Shown one piece after another: positions 1 through 4,607 of a stretch of DNA of 5,853 nt. Source of the stretch: Thermoflexales bacterium (lineage in GTDB: Bacteria; Chloroflexota; Anaerolineae; B4-G1; SLSP01); contig SLSP01000200.1 of the NCBI GenBank assembly GCA_007130345.1, positions 1 through 5,853 on the forward strand, written 5' to 3'. The stretch's first letter is position 1; the number at the start of each line of letters is the position of its first letter. The translations under genes and the position numbers were made by a program. The notes below the pieces were generated by a model, which saw only the letters and a list, made by a program, of their open reading frames with translations, was not told the origin of the DNA and did no database searches.

Positions 1-1380
1 CACCACGATGTTCACGTCTTTGTAAGCCAGGGGCGCTTCCTCGGCCAGCCCCGCCATACTCCCGGCCTGCACGTCAATGCCCTGATACGCCAGTTCGGAG
101 CGCAGCTTATCACCGCGCACGCGCTTTTTGGCGGCCCGGCGGCTCATCGTGCGCCCCGCGCCGTGACAACTGGAGCCGAAGGTCTCGCGCATCGCCGTCT
201 GTGTGCCCACCAAGACGTAGGATTCTGTGCCCATCGAACCGGGTACCAGCACCGGCTGCCCGGTTTTCTGGTAGACCGGCGGCAGGTCGGGATGGCCCGG
301 TGGGAAGGCGCGGGTCGCGCCTTTGCGGTGGACGATCAGCTTGACCTCGCGCCCATCCAGTTTGTGAGTCTCTAGCTTGGCGATGTTGTGCGCCACATCA
401 TAGACCTGGCGCAGTTCCCAGTCGCCCACGCGGCCTGCCAGCACCTCCTCGAAGGTGCGCCGCACGAAGTGGGCCAGTATCTGCCGATTGGTGAAGGCGT
501 AGTTGGCGGCGGCGGCCATCGCAGCCATATAGTCGCGGCCCTCCGGCGAATCGAGGGGGGCGGCCACCAACTCGCGGTCGGGGATGTCGATGCCGTAGCG
601 CTGGGGCGCGTCCTGCAAGCGGCGCAGGTATTGCTGGCAGACCTCGTGGCCCAGGCCGCGTGAACCGCAGTGGATTTGCACCACCACGCGCCCGCGCACC
701 AGCCCAAAGGCATCGGCCACATCGGGGTCGTAGACCTCTTCGATGCGGTCGATTTCCAGGAAGTGGTTGCCCGCGCCGAGCGAACCGAGCTGCGGTTCCC
801 CGCGCGATTTGGCGCGGTTGGGTACCGCAGCAGCGCGCGCGCCGGGGAGTTGGCCGTAGCTCTCGGTGCGGGCTATATCCTCATCCGTGGCGTAGCCGTT
901 ACGTCGCGCCCATGCTGATCCTTCCTCCAACACCGCGTCGAGTTCGCGGGGCTTGAGGCGCACTGCCCCTTTCCCACCGACGCCGCTTGGACAGTTGCGG
1001 AACAGGGCCGCGTTTAAGTCTTCCAGGTAGGGTGCCAGATCATCGCTGTCGATGTTGGAGGCCAGCATCCGCACGCCGCAGTTGATGTCGTATCCCACGC
1101 CGCCCGGCGACACGATGCCGCCATCGGCGCGGAATGCGCCCACGCCGCCGATGGGGAAGCCGTAGCCCTGGTGCATATCGGGCATTGCCATCGCATATTG
1201 GACAATGCCGGGTAATGTCGCCACGTTGAGCAGTTGTGCGATGCTGCGGTCGCCAAACGCCTGCTGAAACACTTCCTCATTGCCGTAAATCCGCGCCGGG
1301 ACCCGCATCCGCGAGTCATAATCGGCGGGTAATTCCCATATATAGTCTCCGATTCTTTTGAAATCTTGGGGATTGGTCAT
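1..1380 (-). CDS. rtcB: RNA-splicing ligase RtcB (3' end cut by the window edge)
   Basis: RtcB joins RNA 2',3'-cyclic-phosphate or 3'-phosphate ends to 5'-OH ends, using GTP and Mn2+, in RNA repair or tRNA splicing in the cytoplasm. The minus-strand frame from ATG at 1380 is open for exactly 460 codons to base 1. Known metal and nucleotide ligands are visible: D98 and C101 in DINCGVR, N205 and H206 in GAGNHFLEI, H237 in QIHCGSRG, H331 in DVAHNIAK, and the GMP-accepting H406 in SSCHGAGR. Their numbering is within two or three residues of Pyrococcus RtcB (D95, C98, N202, H203, H234, H329, H404), so nothing is missing internally. The family is about 480 residues, so roughly 20, including the C-terminal lysine, lie beyond the window. 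The start is supported by AGAAGGAG seven bases upstream. No rtcA or archease gene is seen here. The identification is secure. Confidence 0.97.
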   Translation of the reverse strand, partial: MTNPQDFKRIGDYIWELPADYDSRMRVPARIYGNEEVFQQAFGDRSIAQLLNVATLPGIVQYAMAMPDMHQGYGFPIGGVGAFRADGGIVSPGGVGYDINCGVRMLASNIDSDDLAPYLEDLNAALFRNCPSGVGGKGAVRLKPRELDAVLEEGSAWARRNGYATDEDIARTESYGQLPGARAAAVPNRAKSRGEPQLGSLGAGNHFLEIDRIEEVYDPDVADAFGLVRGRVVVQIHCGSRGLGHEVCQQYLRRLQDAPQRYGIDIPDRELVAAPLDSPEGRDYMAAMAAAANYAFTNRQILAHFVRRTFEEVLAGRVGDWELRQVYDVAHNIAKLETHKLDGREVKLIVHRKGATRAFPPGHPDLPPVYQKTGQPVLVPGSMGTESYVLVGTQTAMRETFGSSCHGAGRTMSRRAAKKRVRGDKLRSELAYQGIDVQAGSMAGLAEEAPLAYKDVNIVV

Positions 1381-1386
1381 AACCGT

Positions 1387-1394
1387 CTCCTTCT
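1387..1394 (-). promoter_or_regulatory. Ribosome binding site of rtcB
   Basis: On the minus strand the sequence reads AGAAGGAG, followed by six bases and then the ATG at 1380. It is a near-consensus Shine-Dalgarno site and fixes the rtcB start. Confidence 0.8.
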
Positions 1395-1424
1395 GGTAAA
1401 ATTCGGTGCTACTGAAAAAAGTCC

Positions 1425-1439
1425 AAAAATCCGATTTTT
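1425..1439. repeat. A/T palindrome, copy A-left
   Basis: AAAAATCCGATTTTT is an inverted repeat with six-base arms (AAAAAT/ATTTTT) around CCG. It lies 45 bases upstream of the rtcB start in the rtcB-truD gap. The same 15-mer, or its complement with the central base swapped, occurs at 5757-5771 and 5838-5852, and a variant lies at 1504-1524. The stem is almost all A-T and would be weak in RNA, so a DNA-level role (protein site or element end) fits better than a terminator. Role unknown. Confidence 0.75.
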
Positions 1440-1503
1440 CCACACGCGACCTACTAAATATATGAAATTCGCACGCGGAAAATCTACATCTCGTATCAAG
1501 TTT

Positions 1504-1524
1504 CTAAAAAACCGGATTTTTTAG
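1504..1524. repeat. A/T palindrome, copy A-right (variant)
   Basis: This copy has eight-base arms, CTAAAAAA and TTTTTTAG, around CCGGA. It is a longer variant of the AAAAATCSGATTTTT motif. Its centre is 82 bp from the centre of copy A-left, matching the 81 bp spacing of the second pair at 5757-5852. In both pairs the segment just before the right-hand palindrome ends in TTCT; otherwise the 66-base interiors show no obvious similarity by eye. Confidence 0.7.
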
Positions 1525-1560
1525 GGTTCTTTCAATAGACTTAACCTTAATTTCTCTTAG

Positions 1561-1588
1561 CGTCTTTGCAACTTTGTGTCTTTGCGTT
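1561..1588. repeat. Short tandem CTTTG octamer repeat
   Basis: CTTTG recurs at 1564, 1572 and 1580 with a period of exactly 8 bases (CTTTGcaa, CTTTGtgt, CTTTGcgt). On the minus strand it reads as repeated CAAAG units (GCAAAGACACAAAG). It begins 27 bases past the truD stop codon. Similar CAAAGACGCAAAG-type strings are scattered through many environmental bacterial genomes, from memory. Function unknown. Confidence 0.6.
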
Positions 1589-1614
1589 GGGTTTCTCAGC
1601 CTGGTTGGCGCGCC

Positions 1615-2796
1615 CTAAGCCCTGCGCCCGCGCAATCGCGTGTGAAGCCGTGCTGCCATCGCTTTGGGGATCAGGGTGGCGTAGTGGTTGGGCGCCAATG
1701 TGAAGGTCATCTCGACAGCTTGCCGTCCGGGATACGCTGTGTCCGTTACGGGGTCAGCCAGGTGTAGCTCTGAGGGCGCGAACCAGGTCGCGCGCTCGCC
1801 TTTGGTCAGATAGACGCGGCGCAGGATGCGCGTCTTGAAATCGCGTAGCGTGAGGCCCTCCGCCTCGAGAACGGCGGCGGCGATGGTTTCCAGTGGCCCC
1901 TCATAGCGGGCGGTCAGCCGGGGGATTTCGATGGTCATCGCGCGCAAGTCTTCCCGCGCGCCTTCTGGCAGCGTGATGAGGGGGAAGCGCTCGCGGGCGA
2001 TCTCGATGGTGTGCTCAACCGGCCCGCATTGTTCCAGGTAGCGGCCCAGGATGTGATTCCAAATCCACGCTTGATAGGCGGCCAGATAGCCAGAGAGCAG
2101 ATTGTCGTGAATCAGGTTGGCCGCCTTCTGATAATCGTGGGGGTGATCTTTGAGATGGATGATGACGCTGCGCAGGTTGGAGGGACGCGGGGCTTGGTGC
2201 AACAGATAACCCCATTGTCCCCAATGGCTTTTCACCAGCCTCTTGAACTGGCGCATCTCCCTGGAATCGCCGCGCAGCGGTTCAGAGAGGTAGATGCGGA
2301 TTAGCTTTTCCACGTCGCGGGTGAGGATGGCCTTGCCGATAAAGCCCTCCGCAGAGAGCGACCCGAAGCGGCGCGTGTCGAAATAGTTGGGCAGACCCAC
2401 ACGCGCCACGTCATCCGCGATGGCCGGCAATGCCTGGGCCTGGTTGGGATGCAGATTGCGCAGCATAAGGGTATATCGGTTCGCGTGCAGGTCTTTGGCC
2501 CGGAGCGCGCGCGGCCCCCACTGGACCCGCCTCGCCGAGAAGTGCTCGCCGGTGAACGTTTCCGCGCTTCGTTTGCGCACACTGGCATACTGGATGGACA
2601 CACTGACGGTGGGCTTCTGTGCTACAAAGGCCAGGGCGCTCGGTGTCACCTTGAGCTGTTTCGCCAAAAGCTCCTTCACGGCAGAGGTGGGTACGCCGCA
2701 CTTTTCCACGCGATAGTAAGCATATGCGCCCCGCTCGCCGGGGAACTCGATCAGTTCCTCGATACGAAAGTCTTCTGGGCGTCGTTGAATGTGCAT
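1615..2796 (-). CDS. truD: TruD-family tRNA pseudouridine synthase with altered catalytic motif
   Basis: TruD enzymes isomerise U13 of certain tRNAs to pseudouridine in the cytoplasm. This 393-residue protein (E. coli TruD is about 349) matches the family throughout: an N-terminal RRPEDFRIEEL (5-15), LPNYFDTRRFGS (135-146), SGYLAAYQAWIWN (235-247), LRDFKTRILRRVYLTKGERA (317-336) and YPGRQAVEMTFTLAPNHYATL (355-375). The anomaly is the catalytic loop. Families normally read G-x-K-D-x-x-A-x-T-x-Q, whereas here residues 59-69 read AQKPTVSVSIQ. K61, the S/T position and Q69 are kept, but the catalytic Asp is Pro62. No other frame restores the Asp. The ATG at 2796 fits the conserved N-terminus; GGAAGGG sits 12 bases upstream, inside the end of the preceding gene. 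Family membership is firm, activity is doubtful. Confidence 0.9.
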   Translation of the reverse strand: MHIQRRPEDFRIEELIEFPGERGAYAYYRVEKCGVPTSAVKELLAKQLKVTPSALAFVAQKPTVSVSIQYASVRKRSAETFTGEHFSARRVQWGPRALRAKDLHANRYTLMLRNLHPNQAQALPAIADDVARVGLPNYFDTRRFGSLSAEGFIGKAILTRDVEKLIRIYLSEPLRGDSREMRQFKRLVKSHWGQWGYLLHQAPRPSNLRSVIIHLKDHPHDYQKAANLIHDNLLSGYLAAYQAWIWNHILGRYLEQCGPVEHTIEIARERFPLITLPEGAREDLRAMTIEIPRLTARYEGPLETIAAAVLEAEGLTLRDFKTRILRRVYLTKGERATWFAPSELHLADPVTDTAYPGRQAVEMTFTLAPNHYATLIPKAMAARLHTRLRGRRA

Positions 2797-2805
2797 TCGT
2801 TTCGG

Positions 2806-3504
2806 TTACCCTTCCGGCACCGTGATGGTGATAACGTCAGGCGTGGGCGTGTGGGGCGCGGGCGTGGGGGTGGGCAACGCTTCCACAAAAATCAGATGCC
2901 TGAATCCCAGGCTGAAGATGAAAGAGCGCATAAAATTGCGCGCGTTTTCGCTGGCCTTCTGCTCAATCCCATCTTCGATAGCGGCCTGTAAAATCAGTCG
3001 CTCGGCCTCTTGCCGGGCAGCGGTCTCCAGTTGGGGATTCATCCCCGCCACACCGGTGCGCCGATCATAGACGTAAGTGCGGTGGTTGTCCAGCGTGGTT
3101 ATGAAAATCTCCGCCGGGGGCATCCGCATATAGACGGTACCGTCATCGGTGATGAGCAGATCGTTGAGACCTAACTGCGCGAGATCGACACCGGCAACCA
3201 CCTGGCCGCGGGCGATGAGTAGCAATCGGTCGCCAAAGAGAAAGCCCAAAGGCCCCTGGCCCGTCTCTGCCGTGATGACCTTCTCGATATGGTAAGAGGC
3301 CGTCTCCAAGCGGCTGAGAGTCTGCACGCCTTCAATCACGGTGGACATACTGGGATAAATCGTCGGCGTGACCTGGGGCGCGAGCGGTTCTGTGAACATC
3401 CCAATATCTGGCGTCTGTGAGCGTGCCAAGATGAAGAGAACAATGCCCATCAAGGCGATGATCCCCGCACTCACCCAACCGAGTATCTGCAAGAATTTCT
3501 TCAT
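2806..3504 (-). CDS. DUF4230 membrane-anchored protein with Thr-Pro tail
   Basis: This is a 232-residue protein of unknown function. Residues 5-28 form one membrane segment after a short basic start (MKKF), so the rest is probably outside the membrane. Residues 64-195 have the DUF4230 (PF14014) pattern: SRLETASYHIEKV, a strand-rich LLLIARGQVVAGVDLAQL (94-111), DGTVYMRMPPAEIF (121-134), TYVYDRRTG (143-151), then a helical region with ENARNF. The tail PTPTPAPHTPTP (211-222) resembles the Thr-Pro linkers common in Chloroflexota. The start at 3504 is chosen because it opens directly into the membrane segment and has TCCTC (GAGGA on the minus strand) nine bases upstream. A longer open frame upstream to 3969 is antisense to the lipoprotein gene and is not used. 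truD follows after 9 bases, suggesting an operon. Function is not known. Confidence 0.85.
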   Translation of the reverse strand: MKKFLQILGWVSAGIIALMGIVLFILARSQTPDIGMFTEPLAPQVTPTIYPSMSTVIEGVQTLSRLETASYHIEKVITAETGQGPLGFLFGDRLLLIARGQVVAGVDLAQLGLNDLLITDDGTVYMRMPPAEIFITTLDNHRTYVYDRRTGVAGMNPQLETAARQEAERLILQAAIEDGIEQKASENARNFMRSFIFSLGFRHLIFVEALPTPTPAPHTPTPDVITITVPEG

Positions 3505-3513
3505 AGTTCCGAT

Positions 3514-3518
3514 TCCTC
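3514..3518 (-). promoter_or_regulatory. Ribosome binding site of the DUF4230 gene
   Basis: GAGGA on the minus strand, nine bases before the ATG at 3504, is a plausible Shine-Dalgarno site. It decides in favour of the short start over the longer upstream open frame. Confidence 0.6.
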
Positions 3519-3571
3519 TCTCTGCGTTGCGATGGGAGCGAGACAGAATGGCTGAGGTCGCTCTGCTACTA

Positions 3572-3600
3572 ACTTTACTATCATTTGGCCGTCCCGTCAA
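3572..3600 (-). promoter_or_regulatory. Candidate sigma70-type promoter for the DUF4230-truD unit
   Basis: On the minus strand TTGACG (3600-3595) is followed by a 17-base spacer and TAAAGT (3577-3572). The -35 matches consensus at five of six bases and the -10 at four of six, with ideal spacing. Transcription would start near 3565, giving a leader of about 60 bases before the ATG at 3504. Identified by eye only. Confidence 0.5.
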
Positions 3601-3655
3601 TTCCCGAAACGCCGTGATAATCCTTGAGACTTTTTCGCTCCCGGCGCGTAGTGAG

Positions 3656-3661
3656 TATAAT
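3656..3661 (+). promoter_or_regulatory. Candidate -10 box for the lipoprotein gene
   Basis: A perfect TATAAT lies about 67 bases before the ATG at 3728. The -35 region is weak: TTTCGC at 3633-3638 with a 17-base spacer. TTGACG (3677) and TTGACA (3684) lie downstream of it but have no matching -10 at the right distance. The divergent placement opposite the DUF4230 promoter makes a promoter here likely even though the exact box is uncertain. Confidence 0.35.
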
Positions 3662-3715
3662 AACTGCACATTGGTTTTGACGTTTGACAACAGTACTTTA
3701 GTGGCTCTCCAACTC

Positions 3716-3720
3716 GGAGG
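3716..3720 (+). promoter_or_regulatory. Ribosome binding site of the lipoprotein gene
   Basis: GGAGG is followed by seven bases and then the ATG at 3728. It is a consensus Shine-Dalgarno site that fixes the start. Confidence 0.8.
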
Positions 3721-3727
3721 ATAGATA

Positions 3728-4537
3728 ATGAACACACGGAAGAACCTGGGTGTATGGTTGGTGGCGGCATTGCTGTTTGTGACCTCGCTCGGATGCCGGT
3801 TGATACAGTTTGATGTGAAAGCCTTAGAAGTCGGCGAGTTGATCACCGAAACCCTGACCATCGATTCCGAGGGGGCGCGAGCCGCGCAAGTTTCCTTGAC
3901 TATGGCCGCCGGTGAGCTTGAAGTGGGCGGTGGGGCCGCCGCGCTGATGGAGGCCAAATTCACATACAACGTGGCGGAGTGGACTCCCGAAGTTTCCTAC
4001 ACGGTGGATGATGAGGGCCGGCTGACAGTGCGCCAGCCGGAATTCCAGGGCTTGCCGGGCCGAGGCCGCGCGCGTAACGAGTGGGTGCTGGCTTTTAGCG
4101 AGGACATGCCCCTGGATATGCGCGTTGAATACGGCGCCGGGACATGCGCCCTGGATTTGGGCCGGTTGCAGGTGACGCGGTTATCCCTCAACCTCGGAGC
4201 CGGTGACGCGGCGGTGGACTTCGGCGGCAACACGACCCTGGAAGATTTGAAGGTCGATGTGGGGATCGGGAATCTCCAACTCGATCTGACCGGGGACTGG
4301 CAGCACGACGTGGCCGTGAACATCCAGGGCGGTATTGGCAGCATAGAAATTCTGTTACCGGCTGACATCGGCACGCGGGTCTCGGTGTCTCAGGGCATCG
4401 GCAACGTGAATGTCCGGGAGTTATCTCGCCGCGACGGGGTTTACGTCAACGCCCTGTATGGCGAATCTGACGCGACGCTGGACATCACCGTGCAGGCCGG
4501 CCTGGGCAACATCGATATCAGCGTCGCCGGAGATTAG
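3728..4537 (+). CDS. Toast_rack / LiaF-like envelope lipoprotein
   Basis: This 269-residue exported protein has no assigned reaction. Residues 1-22 are a signal peptide (basic NTRKN, then WLVAALLFVTSLG) ending at C23. The lipobox is atypical: SLGC has Ser, not Leu, at -3, so lipidation is probable rather than certain. The mature part resembles the Toast_rack N-terminal domain (PF17115) followed by a LiaF/DUF4097-type beta domain. A G-x-G-x-hydrophobic motif recurs at 136 (GAGTCAL), 157 (GAGDAAV), 179 (GIGNLQL), 202 (GIGSIEI), 223 (GIGNVNV) and 258 (GLGNIDI), mostly 21-23 residues apart. This predicts a stacked beta fold. Relatives are linked to envelope stress sensing, but that role is only inferred here. 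The gene is transcribed divergently from the DUF4230 gene and converges on the O-antigen ligase gene. Confidence 0.85.
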   Translation: MNTRKNLGVWLVAALLFVTSLGCRLIQFDVKALEVGELITETLTIDSEGARAAQVSLTMAAGELEVGGGAAALMEAKFTYNVAEWTPEVSYTVDDEGRLTVRQPEFQGLPGRGRARNEWVLAFSEDMPLDMRVEYGAGTCALDLGRLQVTRLSLNLGAGDAAVDFGGNTTLEDLKVDVGIGNLQLDLTGDWQHDVAVNIQGGIGSIEILLPADIGTRVSVSQGIGNVNVRELSRRDGVYVNALYGESDATLDITVQAGLGNIDISVAGD

Positions 4538-4607
4538 CTCTCGCGTAACAGCAGCCCGCGTCCAGCCTTTTTGCTTAAAATCGCTGTCGGTCTGCCCGCC
4601 GCGATGC

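Larger units (their letters stand above)
1381..1614. other. Intergenic gap between truD and rtcB
   Basis: This 234-base AT-rich gap lies between the truD stop and the rtcB start, both on the minus strand. It holds the rtcB Shine-Dalgarno site, the two A/T palindromes and the CTTTG octamer repeat. No coding frame with family character and no GC-rich terminator is seen. An A/T-rich stretch near 1460-1465 could provide a -10 box on the minus strand, but I find no convincing -35 partner. It is unresolved whether rtcB has its own promoter or is read through from truD. Confidence 0.6.

Noticed and set aside
163..956. Plus-strand open frames opposite rtcB
   Set aside because: They are antisense to a fully open, motif-rich rtcB frame and encode low-complexity products without ribosome sites.
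1425..1439. Intrinsic terminator
   Set aside because: The stem is nearly all A-U and would be unstable in RNA. The copies at 5757-5852 lie inside an open reading frame.
1425..1524. CRISPR-like reading of the palindromes as repeats with a 66-base spacer
   Set aside because: There are only two copies per site, the repeats are 15 bases, the spacer is too long, and no cas genes are nearby.
2590..2620. Frameshift pair in truD as the cause of the missing Asp
   Set aside because: The same frame is family-like on both sides (K61 before, S-x-x-Q after), one alternative frame has a stop, and the other does not give a KD motif.
2449..2991. Plus-strand open frame of 180 codons opposite truD and the DUF4230 gene
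   Set aside because: It spans two genes on the opposite strand, including their junction, and its product is not recognisable.
3505..3969. Upstream extension of the DUF4230 frame
   Set aside because: It runs antisense through the start of the lipoprotein gene and shows no domain character. The ATG at 3504 has a ribosome site and begins directly at the membrane segment.
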